Source: Mesorhizobium huakuii
Lineage (GTDB): Bacteria > Pseudomonadota > Alphaproteobacteria > Rhizobiales > Rhizobiaceae
Direction: 5' to 3'
DNA length: 64,000 bases
Assembly: GCF_014189455.1 (NCBI RefSeq)
Contig: NZ_CP050296.1
Span: forward strand, 2,538,001-2,602,000
The translations under genes and the position numbers were made by a program. The notes below the pieces were generated by a model that ran no database searches, was not told the DNA's origin, and saw only the letters and a list, made by a program, of their open reading frames with translations. Shown one piece after another: positions 18,464 to 27,873 of this stretch (its first letter is position 1; every line of letters starts with the position of its first letter).

Positions 18464-19329
18464 GCGCGTTGCTCCCGCATAGCCAACCGCACATAGATCA
18501 TGGTGAAAACCAGCAATATGGCGAACATCACCAAGGACACCGCCGAGGCCTCGCCCAGTTTGCCGATGCGGAAAGCGAGCTTGTAGAGGTGGGTGACCAG
18601 GATGTCGGTCGAGTTGGCTGGCCCGCCCTGCGTCATCACCCAGATGATCGGGAAGGAATTGAAGACGTAGATGGTGTTGAGCACGATGGCGATGTTGATG
18701 AACGGCTTTAAGAGCGGAAAGGTGATCTCGCGGAACTGCTGCAGCGGCGTCGCGCCCTCGAGCGCGGCCGCCTCATAGAGATCATCCGGGATCGACGACA
18801 GGCCGCCGAGGAAGATCGTCGTCGTGAACGGCACCGTCACCAATATGCCGATCAGCACCTGCATCGGGAACGCCGTCTCGGCGCTGGCCAGCCATTGGAT
18901 GTTGTGGTCGATCAGGCCAAGCCCGAGCAGCGCCGAATTCAGCATGCCGCTTTCGCCGCTGAGCGCCCAGCGCCAGACCACCGCTGTCATGGTCAGCGAC
19001 ACCGCCCAGGGCAGCATGATGATGACGCGGGCAAGACCACGGCCGTAGAAATCGGTGTTGAGGATCATCGCCACCGGCACCGACAGAAGCAGCGCGCCGC
19101 CGACCACCAGCACGGTCCACAAGCCGGTGCGCCAGAGTGCGGCAATGAAATCGGGATCGGCGGCGAGTGCCGCGAAATTGGTGAGCCCGCTGAACTCGCG
19201 CAACTGGCCGAAACGGTTGACGTCATGCGTCGAGATCTGGATCAGGTCCCAGACCGGCCAGAAGATGACCACCGCCGCCAGGAACAGGCTGGGCAAGGTC
19301 AGGAGATAGGGCAAGAAACGATTTTGCAT
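18460..19329 (-). CDS. ABC transporter permease (carbohydrate type, MalF-like)
   Basis: 289 aa, six predicted membrane helices, MalF/UgpA-like with the EAA motif [26 protein letters not shown]. It is the first permease of the pair. It is separated from the binding-protein gene by about 480 bp of repeat-rich DNA, so the two may be transcribed separately or attenuated between. Confidence 0.92.
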   Translation of the reverse strand: MQNRFLPYLLTLPSLFLAAVVIFWPVWDLIQISTHDVNRFGQLREFSGLTNFAALAADPDFIAALWRTGLWTVLVVGGALLLSVPVAMILNTDFYGRGLARVIIMLPWAVSLTMTAVVWRWALSGESGMLNSALLGLGLIDHNIQWLASAETAFPMQVLIGILVTVPFTTTIFLGGLSSIPDDLYEAAALEGATPLQQFREITFPLLKPFINIAIVLNTIYVFNSFPIIWVMTQGGPANSTDILVTHLYKLAFRIGKLGEASAVSLVMFAILLVFTMIYVRLAMREQRA

Positions 19330-19812
19330 CGGCTGGTTTGTACCGCGTTGCGAGGCATCCGTAGCGCGCTGGCTTGCCAGCTAGGCTAACTGACTTGGTC
19401 TTCTTAGGCTCTCGGCTTCAAACTCTTTCCCGGCGTTTGCGCCGCCCCTCACCTGCCTGCCCGTCCTCCGCAGCAGTTGCGGAAGGGAGCCCTTCCTCTC
19501 CCCCGTCGATCGGGGGAGAGGTGTCGAGCGAAGCTCGACGGAGTGGAGGTCGACCCTTGGGCGTAAGGCGAGGCGATGCTTGTGCCTAGTACCTTTCCTA
19601 TGTCCGTTCGCGGCATTTGCCAGGTGGTTCCCCCACTCCGTCTCGGCTTCGCCGAGCCACCTCTCCCCTCCGGAGGGAGAGGAAAGGAGCCTGGCTGAGG
19701 CGGCGCTGACATCGCCGATCTATCTTTCTGCTCAAGTCTGCAAGGGAGTGGCGCGCCCCGCCTGAGTCTGGGGCGCGCCACGGGCGCAGGGAGATACGCC
19801 CTATTTGTTGAG
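19330..19812. other. Repeat-rich gap between binding protein and permeases
   Basis: No gene is supported here. The stretch is filled by a compound palindromic repeat (19494-19686) and flanking low-information sequence. Strong stems between the binding-protein gene and the permease genes could stabilise the upstream mRNA and uncouple expression levels (inference). Confidence 0.6.
19494..19686. repeat. Compound palindromic repeat
   Basis: Two hairpins, TCCCCCGTCGATCGGGGGA near 19498-19516 and CTCTCCCCTCCGGAGGGAGAG near 19661-19681, flank a middle section; the outer arms CCTCTCC.../...GGAGAGG and CGACGGAGTGG/CCACTCCGTC also pair. This is another copy type of the rhizobial mosaic palindromes. 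Confidence 0.75.
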
Positions 19813-21045
19813 CTACTTCTTCAACACGGCGTTGGCCTTGGCCGCCGCGTCCTTCAGACCTGCCTCAGGGTCGCCGCCGAGATAGATCTTCTGCATGGCG
19901 TCCGAGGTGATCTGGGCGACTTCTTCCCAGCCCGGAATGACCGGCGCGAAGCGGGCGTCGGGCAACAGTGCGGTGAAGGCGGCGAGATCGGCATTGTTGA
20001 CGTAATAATCCATCTTGGCCTCTTCCTTGTTCACCGGCAGGAAGCCTTCGCCTTGCGTGAACTTGGCGCGCTGCTCCGTGGTGAACAGGAAGTCCATCAG
20101 CTTCCAGGCCTCATCCTTGTTCTTGGAGTTCTTGAACATGATCATGGAATCGGTGACGCCATAGGTGCCGCGCGCGCCGGTCGGGCCGGCCGGAATGGCT
20201 GCCACACCGTATTTCAGCTTCGGTGCCTCATCCTTGATCTGGTTGGACAGGAAGGGCGCGGTGATCATCATGCCGACCTTGCCCTGCTTGAACAGGTTCT
20301 GCACGTCCTCGCGGTTGTTGGAGGTGACGCCCGGCTCGGTCAGCCCCTCGTCGATCATCGACTTGTAGAGCTTGGCGGCCTCGAGCGCGCCCGGCGTGCC
20401 GAGGCCCGAAGAGCCGTCCTTGTTGAGGATCTCGGTGCCCTGCGACCACATGGCGTAGTAGTAATAGACGTCGGTCTCGATCTCCTTGCCCTGCAGGCCG
20501 AAGCCGAAGGCGCCGGTTCCCAGCGCCTTGATCTTGCGCGCATCGTCCTGCAGCTCGGTCCAGGTTGCCGGCGGCTTGGCGATGCCGGCCTTCTCGAAGA
20601 GCTCCTTGTTGTAATACATGGCGCGCGCCGAGGCGGCGATCGGCAGGCCGTAGGTCTTGCCGTTCATGATCGAGGGCGACAGGAAAGTGTCGATGAAGCG
20701 GCCCTTGAAGTCAGGCGTGATGTAGCCGTCGAGCGGCTCGGCGACGTCCTGCTGGACGAAGTCGATCAGCCAGCGCGTGCCGATGATCGAGAGATCCGCG
20801 TTGGTGCCGGCGGTGATGTCGGTGGTCAGCTTCTGCAAGAGCACGTCCCACGGCACGATTTCGAACTTGACGGTGATGCCGGGGTTCTTGGCTTCGAATT
20901 CCTTCTTGACCTCTTCGAAATAGGGGCCGGTCTTGGCGCTGTATTCGGCGACGGTGACGCGCACTTCACCCGCATTCGCCTGCGCCGCGAAGGCCAGCAT
21001 GCTCATTCCGGCCATAAGGCCGACAGTCCATTTGGCAAGGCTCAT
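19813..21045 (-). CDS. Sugar-type ABC transporter substrate-binding protein
   Basis: 410 aa. Signal peptide MSLAKWTVGLMAGMSMLAFA with likely cleavage at AQANA-GE. The family-1 binding-protein pattern follows: FEAKNPGITVKFEIVPWD, PIAASARAMYYNKELFEKAG, and GVTDSMIMFKNSKNKDEAW. The start at 21045 has GGGAGAG upstream; the longer ORF to 21657 runs through the divergent SDR gene and is rejected. It captures the ligand in the periplasm for the two permeases. Ligand unknown, probably a carbohydrate or related compound. Confidence 0.93.
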   Translation of the reverse strand: MSLAKWTVGLMAGMSMLAFAAQANAGEVRVTVAEYSAKTGPYFEEVKKEFEAKNPGITVKFEIVPWDVLLQKLTTDITAGTNADLSIIGTRWLIDFVQQDVAEPLDGYITPDFKGRFIDTFLSPSIMNGKTYGLPIAASARAMYYNKELFEKAGIAKPPATWTELQDDARKIKALGTGAFGFGLQGKEIETDVYYYYAMWSQGTEILNKDGSSGLGTPGALEAAKLYKSMIDEGLTEPGVTSNNREDVQNLFKQGKVGMMITAPFLSNQIKDEAPKLKYGVAAIPAGPTGARGTYGVTDSMIMFKNSKNKDEAWKLMDFLFTTEQRAKFTQGEGFLPVNKEEAKMDYYVNNADLAAFTALLPDARFAPVIPGWEEVAQITSDAMQKIYLGGDPEAGLKDAAAKANAVLKK

Positions 21046-21228
21046 CTGATCTCTCCCATTTTGTTCCGCGCATTTGCGCTCCTTGTGCCGATGGCGGACA
21101 CAAGATTTATGTGACTTTCCTACATTATCGAGGAATTCCCGGCATGCAAGCAGATTATCATGTTGCTTAATTACATTCTTTTCAGTAGCCTGTCGGCATC
21201 TGCCTGACCTGTGGGAGGAGCAAGCGCC
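21046..21228. promoter_or_regulatory. Divergent promoter region, possible RpiR operator
   Basis: This AT-richer gap separates the binding-protein gene from the SDR/ATPase/RpiR operon. It contains a perfect palindrome GGAATTCC (21132-21139) and an ATGT...ACAT inverted pair near 21160-21175. Either could be the site of the linked RpiR regulator; this is inference from location. The right edge holds GGGAGGAG, the RBS for the GTG at 21229. Confidence 0.4.
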
Positions 21229-21998
21229 GTGGTTTCGAAAGCCGAATTCGAAGGCCGCACTGTCGTCATCACCGGTGCCGGCGGCGGCCTTGGCTCGGCG
21301 ATCGTAGCGCTGCTGGCCGGAAGGGGCGCCCGGGTGGTCGGCTGCGACCAGTCCGAGGAGGCGCTGGCCAGCCCGCACCTTGCCTCGCGCCATGTCTTCA
21401 ACCTTCTCGACCGGTCTTCGATCGAGGCGGGAATAGCCGCTGTGCTGGACAAGGACGGCGTGCCCGACATCCTGATCAACAATGCCGGCTGGACACGCGC
21501 CGAGACGATTTCCGCGCTCAACGCCGACAGGATCGAGCACGAGCTCGACCTCAATCTGACCGGGGTGATGACTTTCGCCGACCCTATTGCGAAGGCGATG
21601 GCCGCGCGCGGTTCGGGCAGCGTCGTCTTCATCTCCTCCGTCAACGCCATCGCGCATTTCGGCAACCCCGCCTATGCCGCGCCAAGGCTGGCATCAACGC
21701 CTATGCCAAATCGATCGCCGTCGAGCTCGGCCGCAGCGGCGTGCGCGCCAATGTCGTCTGCCCCGGATCGATCCGCACCGCTGCCTGGGACCATCGCCTG
21801 GCCAAGGATCCGGAGATCCTCGGCAAGCTCAAGCGGCTCTATCCGCTCGGCCGCATCGTCAATGCCTCGGAAGTGGCCGAAGCCGTGGCTTTCCTTGCCT
21901 CGGACCGCGCATCAGGCGTAACAGGCGTGGTGATGCCCGTGGATGCGGGGCTGACCGCTGGCTGCCTGCCGTTCATCGACGACATATTGGGAGCGTGA
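21229..21998 (+). pseudogene. SDR-family oxidoreductase, frameshifted
   Basis: Short-chain dehydrogenase with the NAD(P) motif TGAGGGLGSA, NNAG, and the catalytic Ser in VFISSVNA. After NPAYAA (about 21682) the frame is lost; the expected continuation KAGINAYAKSIAVELGRSG runs in the next frame through PVDAGLTAGCLPFIDD to a stop at 21998. One G appears to be missing in GCCGCG(G)CCAAGG. The break falls inside the YxxxK active site. The GTG start has GGGAGGAG 9 nt upstream. Either a recent inactivation or a sequence error; the protein would otherwise be a 256-aa SDR acting on the imported substrate. Confidence 0.85.
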
Positions 21999-22000
21999 CC

Positions 22001-23068
22001 ATGACCGACGTCCTGTTTCGCAACCTGTCGAAATCCTTCGGCCAACACAGGATTCTCGAGAACATCGATCTCGATATCAAGACAGGCGAGTTCGTGGTGC
22101 TGGTCGGCCCGTCCGGCTGCGGCAAATCCACCTTGTTGCGTATGCTGGCCGGCCTGGAGACGATCAGCTCAGGCGATCTTCTCATCGGCGGCACGCGTGC
22201 CAACGATTTGCCGCCGCAGCAGCGCAACATCGCCATGGTGTTCCAGTCCTATGCGCTGTTCCCGCATCTGAAGGCCTCGGACAATATCGGCTTCGGCCCG
22301 AAGATCCGTGGCGAGAACCGCGCCGCGATCGATGACAAGGTCAAGAAGGCGTCCGGGGTGCTCAACCTCTTCTCCTATCTCGACCGCTACCCGCGCCAGC
22401 TCTCGGGCGGCCAGCGTCAGCGTGTCGCCATGGGCCGCGCCATCGTGCGCGAGCCCTCGGTGTTCCTGTTCGACGAGCCGCTCAGCAATCTCGACGCGCA
22501 ATTGCGCGTGCAGATGCGCACCGAGATCAAGGCGCTGCACCAGCGGCTGAAATCCACCATCGTCTACGTCACCCACGACCAGATCGAAGCCATGACCATG
22601 GCCGACCGTATCGTCGTGATGGACCGTGGCCGGATCCAGCAGGTCGGGGCGCCGCTGGAGCTCTATGACCGGCCGGCCAACAAGTTCGTCGCCGGCTTCC
22701 TCGGCTCGCCGTCGATGAGCTTTGTCTCCGGAGCCCTCAAGGCAACGTCTGAAAAAACCTGGTTCGAATCGGCCGGCGGCGGGCGGCTTGCGCTTGCCGG
22801 CAAGGCCGTGCCGGCGGACAGCGCCGTGGAAGCTGGCATCCGGCCCGAGCACTTCATCATCGGCGAGGCCGCCGACGCCATGGCGCTCAAGGTGGATGTC
22901 GTCGAGCCGACCGGCTCCGAAACCCATGTCTATGGCGCCATCGGCACGGATACGGTACGCGCCGTGTTCCGCGACCGGGTGCCGGTCAGGCCAGGCGACC
23001 TGCTGCCCGTCTCGGTCGATCCCGCCAACATCCATCTGTTCGACAAGGCGACGGGCCTGCCGCTGTGA
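22001..23068 (+). CDS. Sugar-type ABC transporter ATP-binding protein
   Basis: 355 aa MalK/UgpC-like ATPase. Walker A GPSGCGKST (36-44), signature LSGGQRQR, Walker B VFLFDEP, switch THDQ, and a C-terminal TOBE region ending in DPANIHLFD. It starts 2 bp after the SDR stop and energises the two permeases encoded on the other strand. Confidence 0.95.
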   Translation: MTDVLFRNLSKSFGQHRILENIDLDIKTGEFVVLVGPSGCGKSTLLRMLAGLETISSGDLLIGGTRANDLPPQQRNIAMVFQSYALFPHLKASDNIGFGPKIRGENRAAIDDKVKKASGVLNLFSYLDRYPRQLSGGQRQRVAMGRAIVREPSVFLFDEPLSNLDAQLRVQMRTEIKALHQRLKSTIVYVTHDQIEAMTMADRIVVMDRGRIQQVGAPLELYDRPANKFVAGFLGSPSMSFVSGALKATSEKTWFESAGGGRLALAGKAVPADSAVEAGIRPEHFIIGEAADAMALKVDVVEPTGSETHVYGAIGTDTVRAVFRDRVPVRPGDLLPVSVDPANIHLFDKATGLPL

Positions 23069-23078
23069 AACGACAGAG

Positions 23079-23118
23079 ATGAAGACGAAAGCGCAAGCAT
23101 GAGGACGAAGACACAGGC
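23079..23118 (+). repeat. 20-bp tandem repeat before rpiR
   Basis: Two consecutive 20-bp units beginning ATGAAGACGAAAGCG and ATGAGGACGAAGACA, followed by a third partial unit that is the true start of the regulator gene (ATGAAGACG at 23119). Because 20 is not a multiple of three, only the last ATG is in frame; the first two are decoy starts. Confidence 0.7.
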
Positions 23119-24000
23119 ATGAAGACGCCGGCCGACATCATCACGCGGCTGCAGCTGATGTCGCAGGATGGCACCAAGTCGGACCGCCGGCTGGCCAGCC
23201 TTGTGCTCTCCGATCTCGATTTCGCCTCCAAGGCTGCCATCTCGGAGATTGCCGCGCGCGTCGGCGTCAGCGAACCGACGGTGACCCGCTTCTGCCGCAA
23301 TCTCGGCTGCGAGGGCCTGCGTGATTTCAAATTCTACCTGGCGCAGGCCATCGCCATTGGCGGCCAGTATCTGTCGCCCGAGCCGCTGAGCCGCGATGCC
23401 CGCGAGCAGCGCATCGCCTCGGCCATCACCGAAGCGGCGATCTCGGCCATCCAGCGCGCCAGCGAGAACCTCGACATGACGACGCTGGTCGCCGTCGCCG
23501 AGCGGCTTGCGACATCGGGCAATGTGCTGTGCATCGGCTCCGGCGGCATCTCCTCGATGATGGCGACCGAGATGCAGAACCGGCTGTTCCGGCTCGGCCT
23601 GCCGGTGCTGGCGCAGATCGACGGCCAGTTGCAGCGCATGTACGCCGCCGTCGCCACTCCGGACACAACCGTGGTCGCTTTTTCGGTGTCCGGCTATGCC
23701 CGCTCGGTCATCGAGGCGGTGCAGGTTGCCCAGCAATATGGCGCCACCACGGTCGCCATCACCGCGCCCGATTCGGCGCTGGCCAAGGCCGCCGACACGG
23801 TCATCCATTTGCAGCCGCTCGAGGACGGCAACATCTACAAGCCGACATCGTCGCGCTACGCGCTGCTGGCGATCGTCGACATGATCGTGACATCGGTTGC
23901 CGAGACGCGCGGCCCGAAGGTTCTGGAGAATTTGCGCCGCATCAAGCAGAGCGTGAACACGCTGAAGGTCGACGATCCAAAGCTGCCGTTGGGCGATTGA
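23119..24000 (+). CDS. MurR/RpiR-family transcriptional regulator
   Basis: 293 aa. The N-terminal HTH_6 domain (about 1-77) contains ISEIAARVGVSEPTVTRFCRNLG; the C-terminal SIS domain (about 120-260) has LCIGSGGISSMMATEMQNRLFRLG and FSVSGYARS, expected to bind a sugar phosphate. It is the last gene of the plus-strand operon and very likely controls the divergent transport locus in response to a phosphorylated or imported sugar-like ligand. Confidence 0.93.
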   Translation: MKTPADIITRLQLMSQDGTKSDRRLASLVLSDLDFASKAAISEIAARVGVSEPTVTRFCRNLGCEGLRDFKFYLAQAIAIGGQYLSPEPLSRDAREQRIASAITEAAISAIQRASENLDMTTLVAVAERLATSGNVLCIGSGGISSMMATEMQNRLFRLGLPVLAQIDGQLQRMYAAVATPDTTVVAFSVSGYARSVIEAVQVAQQYGATTVAITAPDSALAKAADTVIHLQPLEDGNIYKPTSSRYALLAIVDMIVTSVAETRGPKVLENLRRIKQSVNTLKVDDPKLPLGD

Positions 24001-24003
24001 ACG

Positions 24004-24339
24004 TCAGCCGGAGGATTGGCCGCTGAGCGCTTCGATGCTCCGTGCCAGCGCCTTCGGATCGCCCGCTATGCGCAAAGTCTTGAGCCGGGCCGTACCGCCG
24101 GCGATAACCGAAACAGCCGATGCCGGCACGCCCAGCGTCTTGGCGACCAGCTTCTGCAGCGCTTGATTGGCGGCGCCGTTTTCCGGCACGGCGCGGACCC
24201 GCGCCTTCAAATGGCTTCGCCCGTCCGCCGATGTTTCGACACCTTCCAACCTGTCCACTGAGGATTTTGGTGTCAGCCGGACAAACAGCTCAATCCCGTT
24301 CTCGCGGGTACGAAAGCATGAACTGGCGGCGGAGCTCAC
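24004..24339 (-). CDS. DUF167/YggU-family protein
   Basis: 111 aa. The YggU fold is recognisable: [46 protein letters not shown], and [18 protein letters not shown]. The GTG start overlaps the yggT stop (GTGA arrangement, 4 bp). DUF167 proteins commonly sit beside YggT; the function is not established. Confidence 0.9.
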   Translation of the reverse strand: MSSAASSCFRTRENGIELFVRLTPKSSVDRLEGVETSADGRSHLKARVRAVPENGAANQALQKLVAKTLGVPASAVSVIAGGTARLKTLRIAGDPKALARSIEALSGQSSG

Positions 24340-24638
24340 ATCGGGCCGATGCCAAACAGCGGCTGGACGGTGTAATTCAAGAACACGCTGATGAATGTCA
24401 GCGCCAGCAGCAGGACGATCGGCGAGATATCGACGCCGCCGAGATCGGGCAGGAACCGGCGGATCGGCCGTAACGCCGGCTCGGTCAGCCGATATAGCAT
24501 GGTACCGATCGAATTGACGGCCTGGTTGCGCGAATTGACAACGTTGAAAGCGTAGAGCCAGGAGAAGATGGCCGCGCCGATTATGATCCACCAATAGATG
24601 TTGATTGCGGTATGCAGCGTGTAAAAAACTGCGATCAT
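24336..24638 (-). CDS. YggT-family membrane protein
   Basis: 100 aa with two YggT hydrophobic regions and the motif [37 protein letters not shown] lies before the ATG at 24638, which decides the start over one 9 codons upstream. YggT proteins are implicated in osmotic or pH response and division-site organisation in some bacteria; the role here is inferred from the family only. Confidence 0.92.
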   Translation of the reverse strand: MIAVFYTLHTAINIYWWIIIGAAIFSWLYAFNVVNSRNQAVNSIGTMLYRLTEPALRPIRRFLPDLGGVDISPIVLLLALTFISVFLNYTVQPLFGIGPM

Positions 24639-24801
24639 CTCTTGCTCCTTGCGAATGCGCGACATGTAGCCACTGCCGGCCCGACCGGCAAGGGCCGGCC
24701 ATGTTCCGCACGGCAGGCGGCGATTGGTGAGGGGGAAATTTCGGCAAAACGCCGCCTTGACAGAAATCTGTCGCGCCCGATAAATGCGCCATCCGTTGGA
24801 C

Positions 24802-24877
<76 letters not shown>

Positions 24878-24931
24878 TCGGAACATCCCAAGATGCTGAA
24901 TCTAAAGAATGATTTCTAAAGGAGTCATTCT

Positions 24932-24953
24932 ATCCCCACTTTTATCCCCACTT
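24932..24953 (+). repeat. Candidate integrase arm-type sites (left)
   Basis: Two direct copies of the decamer ATCCCCACTT separated by TT, 47 bp inside attL. The same 22-bp arrangement recurs just inside the right end at 58699-58720, so both sets would flank attP after excision. Confidence 0.55.
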
Positions 24954-24995
24954 TAGATGATCGCGGCTGACGATCCAGCGTCGAGGCCGCCCGGA

Positions 24996-25140
24996 GTTTC
25001 AGCGCTGATCTCGGCCACGCGCGCCAAGGGCTTTCGCTCGATCCCAAGAAGGATCCGGCGGGCAGAGGGTGGTCGTCGCCCGGACTTAAGCGAAAGCGCC
25101 GAAGCGCGTAATCGCGCAATTTTTTGATAGCACAGCAACA
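24996..25140 (+). repeat. 145-bp dispersed repeat, copy 1
   Basis: An inverted, nearly identical copy lies at 38367-38508. The conserved core includes GTTTCAGCGCTGATCTCGG and CGCTCGATCCCAAGAAGGAT. Shorter relatives of one end occur near 25223-25300 and 30801-30845, next to two DUF2188 genes. No transposase is visible, so it is MITE-like in behaviour. Confidence 0.65.
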
Positions 25141-25274
25141 TTGTCAAATTTCCTCGCATCCCATTGACGGACGGTTCTACCTCGGCGAGTACCGGCCTCC
25201 TGGCGCCGGCGGCCATGTCGATTTGAGCAATTTTGTAAAAGCTCAGCAATTTTCGGAATACTCTGTGCGAGGAT

Positions 25275-25490
25275 TCAGCGCTGATCCCCGTCAGACCATT
25301 CTGTGCGCCATTTGCCGTCGATGCCCTGCACCAGGACCTCGGCAGCATACCCATGGGAGACGGCGCCTTTCGCAGCCTTGATAGCGGCGATCAACGCTGC
25401 CGTGTGCGTGTCATAAGGATATTCTTTGTCCTCGTACCGGATCTTCCACCGGTCCGCGTCTTTCGACACGTAGTATCTAATGTTTGCCAA
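25275..25490 (-). CDS. DUF2188-like small protein, copy 1
   Basis: 71 aa starting at TTG (25490), chosen because the paralogue at 30851-31057 begins at the same point with ATG. Pattern: NIRYYVSKDADRWKIRYEDK then AEVLVQGIDGKWRTEW, a beta-rich DUF2188-like fold of unknown function. A dispersed hairpin repeat lies immediately downstream. A third, frameshifted paralogue is at 42452. Confidence 0.65.
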   Translation of the reverse strand: MANIRYYVSKDADRWKIRYEDKEYPYDTHTAALIAAIKAAKGAVSHGYAAEVLVQGIDGKWRTEWSDGDQR

Positions 25491-25765
25491 TAGTGCCCAC
25501 CCACGCCCCGGCTCAGCAAACCACGGTAGCGAACCCGCTGCAATGCCTGCCCAGATCTTCGCTACCACTCAGACCGGGCAGACCACCATGCCCGCTGCCG
25601 AAAGGTGACCAGAGCTTCTCCTTCATCTGTTCGGCCGATGCGTTACCTCGTCTAGTGGTAGGAATCTAACATTTGGTGCCCGGCTCCGCTCGACAAGACG
25701 CCCGAAAATACCCGCGTTATGATGGTCTCGACCGTTTGATCATGTCATGAGCGCAGGAGGAGGCG

Positions 25766-26419
25766 ATGAGCGGCAGGTTCACGCTACATGGTAGCCCGCA
25801 TTCCCTACCGACCTACCGGATCGCGCTGATGCTGCGCCTGTGCCGCACCGGCTTCACGTTTCGATACATCAGCTTCCAGCGCGGCATGCACCGGACTCCC
25901 GAATTCCGTGCTCTATCCCGCTGGGGTCAGGTGCCGGTGATCGAGCATGACGGCCGGGTCTTCGTACAGTCGGCGGCAATCCTGGAATACTTGGCGGACA
26001 CGCTCGGCTGCTTTGGCGCGGCCAATGTCGAAGCGGGCCAACACGTCCGGGAGTGGCTGTTTTGGGACGCCGACCGGCTGATGCCGCCGCTCTATGCTTG
26101 GTATAGCATCGAACTGGGCCGTCGCAACTTGTTGCCGCTCTCGTTCGATCCGGTGCTCGTGGCAGAGTTTGACCGCAAGGGTAGGGCTGCTCTGGACATC
26201 CTCGACGCCCATCTCTCGGGCCATCGCTTCCTCGTCGGCGACACGGCGACGATTGCCGATATCTGCTGCTACGGCGAGGTCGCTTTCGCGCGCCTGAGCA
26301 ACAGGGATCTCGCGGCGTGGCCGAGCATCGTTGCCTGGGCCGGTCGCATTGAGGCATTGCCCGGCTTCGCCAAGCCATTCGACCTTCTGGCGATGCAGGA
26401 TGCCGAGATCGCATCCTAG
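25766..26419 (+). CDS. Glutathione S-transferase family protein
   Basis: 217 aa. The thioredoxin-like N-terminal half contains GQVPVIEHDGRVFVQSAAILEYLADTLG (cis-Pro and glutathione-binding Ser region). The helical C-terminal half contains GHRFLVGDTATIADICCYGEV, with the conserved N-capping box. It should conjugate or reduce small electrophiles with glutathione, or act as a binding protein. GGAGG lies just before the ATG. It is the largest metabolic gene at the left end of the island and stands alone. Confidence 0.88.
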   Translation: MSGRFTLHGSPHSLPTYRIALMLRLCRTGFTFRYISFQRGMHRTPEFRALSRWGQVPVIEHDGRVFVQSAAILEYLADTLGCFGAANVEAGQHVREWLFWDADRLMPPLYAWYSIELGRRNLLPLSFDPVLVAEFDRKGRAALDILDAHLSGHRFLVGDTATIADICCYGEVAFARLSNRDLAAWPSIVAWAGRIEALPGFAKPFDLLAMQDAEIAS

Positions 26420-26466
26420 TGAATGGAGCCTAACACTTGGTGCCCACAGCGATTCCCGACCGAACT

Positions 26467-26649
26467 CTATTGCCTTTCGCGCCAGAGCCCTATCGCCAGT
26501 CCTGCAGTGACAAAGAAGCCTGCCGCACTCGCCCACATGGGGATGGTGATGCCACTTACAGTGACCTCCCAGCCTAACCAGAGTCGTAGCGCATGCATTA
26601 GGGCCATCAAAATCAGGAGGACAACGGTAACGGTTGTGAAGGGCCTCAT
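26467..26649 (-). CDS. Small two-helix membrane protein
   Basis: 60 aa with two hydrophobic helices (TVVLLILMALMHALRLWLGW and ASAAGFFVTAGLAIGLW) and short charged ends. AGGGAGG lies 7 nt before the ATG. Unknown function. Confidence 0.6.
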   Translation of the reverse strand: MRPFTTVTVVLLILMALMHALRLWLGWEVTVSGITIPMWASAAGFFVTAGLAIGLWRERQ

Positions 26650-26836
26650 GTCCAGCCTCCCTTTTGAGATCGAGCGAGAAATGCGTCACTCGCGCAACGA
26701 TCTTTATGCAACTAGTGTCCGATTATTATACGCCCCGCACGCGCGGGACGCTTCGGCGGTGTAGAGGTGGCCAGCGAACGCGCGCCGGCGCACGTTCACT
26801 CGCTGCACGCGCGCTGGCGGGGCTCTGGGCCGCCAT

Positions 26837-27163
26837 CTACGATGCCGGCGGGCGATACCGGATTGATTTCGCCTTCCCAAGGGCTTCCATCGTCTCTTCG
26901 ACGCTTAGGAGGACGGTGGTCTCGCATGCGCTGAGCGCTCCGCCCGCACCGATGGCAAGCACGACAGATGCCATCGAAACGTTATCTGGCGCCTCCCACA
27001 GATTCCAGCCATCGTGCTCTCCGAAGGCGTACCAGAACCCGTGAAGCTTTCCACCCGCCGACTCGATGTACGAACGAGCCGCCTCGCGTCGATCCTCGGG
27101 GTTTTTGATCAAGCGCGCCCAGGTCTCGGGCGTGTAGCTGAATCGCGTGAGATACATGGCCAT
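26837..27163 (-). CDS. GYD-domain protein
   Basis: 108 aa. The dimeric alpha/beta GYD pattern is visible: MYLTRFSYTPETWARLIKNPEDR, GGKLHGFWYAFGEHDGWNLWEAPDN and a C-terminal LLSVEETMEAL. GGAGG stands 7 nt before the ATG at 27163. Function of the family is unknown; small-ligand binding is suspected. Confidence 0.8.
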   Translation of the reverse strand: MAMYLTRFSYTPETWARLIKNPEDRREAARSYIESAGGKLHGFWYAFGEHDGWNLWEAPDNVSMASVVLAIGAGGALSACETTVLLSVEETMEALGKAKSIRYRPPAS

Positions 27164-27542
27164 GGTTCGCCTCCGGGCGGGGGGTCGCCTGACCGGCTTA
27201 CGGCGCAGGTTCACCGGGTGACGAAATATGCGCTCAAGCTAATGGAAGCGCAAGGCAACCGCGCGCAAGCTTCGCCCCTCACGGGTGGGCTTGAGGAATC
27301 TTCTTACGAATCCGTAAGTCGCGCACCTGCGGTCGGTCTCATAGGCTGATCAAGAGCAACGACTTCTCTTAGCCCTTCGCTGCTCATTGGGTATGAACAC
27401 CCAACAGCCCGATGCCCCCCGCAGCGGGCTGGCCTGGCGACAGCATTTTTACTCGGCAGAGCCATTGTCGATGAAAGTGGGCGGAACCGAAACAGGGGTT
27501 CGCGCCTTGTGGTTTCAACGAAGAATCCATAAGGCGCGCCTA
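27164..27542. other. Gap with coding relic and repeat
   Basis: No intact gene. A stretch encoding KYALKLMEAQGNRAQ (around 27222-27266) matches a second relic encoding KYARKLMEAQSGEAG around 27961-28005; at DNA level they share CAAGCTAATGGAAGCGCAA (27235-27253 and 27973-27991). A small hairpin TTGGGTATGAACACCCAA is at 27388-27405. Confidence 0.5.
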
Positions 27543-27656
27543 ATGTTCAGTGACAAAGAGACTCGATTTCTGGAGGTAGGACTGTTCGTCGCAGTGCCAC
27601 TCTCAATCCTGTTTGCGGTGTTGATGGTCAGCGTAACGTTTGGCTGGTTTGGATGA
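27543..27656 (+). CDS. 37-aa single-pass membrane peptide
   Basis: Begins MFSDKETRFLEVG and continues into one transmembrane helix (VPLSILFAVLMVSVTFGWF). Its stop overlaps the ATG of the DUF768 gene by 4 bp, supporting translation. The RBS is weak (AAGGCG). Moderate confidence only. Confidence 0.4.
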   Translation: MFSDKETRFLEVGLFVAVPLSILFAVLMVSVTFGWFG

Positions 27657-27873
27657 GCACGCGCGGCACAGACTTTTTGTACAATGGGCTGTGGCCAACG
27701 TCCCCGACACGGTCGGCGCCGACGTTATCTCGGTTGCCGAGTTGACGCAAAAGCTATTCGCCGACGCCAAAGCGTTAGGAATCGGGAGCGTTGAAATCGA
27801 GGAAGACATTGGCAGCGCCTATGAAGCGTTCCTGGACGCGATCGTTCATCGTGAGGCCGGCGTGGCGGAATGA
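27653..27873 (+). pseudogene. DUF768-family protein, frameshifted
   Basis: Starts MSTRGTDFL like the intact paralogue at 37478-37699, but near 27682 one base is missing and the family sequence continues in the next frame as WAVANVPDTVGADVISVAELTQKLFADA and onward to the stop at 27873. DUF768 is a rhizobial family of unknown function. Confidence 0.75.

Larger units (their letters stand above)
24886..25274. other. Left-end non-coding region of the element
   Basis: No gene is supported. It contains the arm-type decamer repeats (24932-24953), one copy of the 145-bp dispersed repeat (24996-25140) and a hairpin repeat near 25223-25250. The open frames here correspond to the repeat and lack RBSs. 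Confidence 0.5.
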
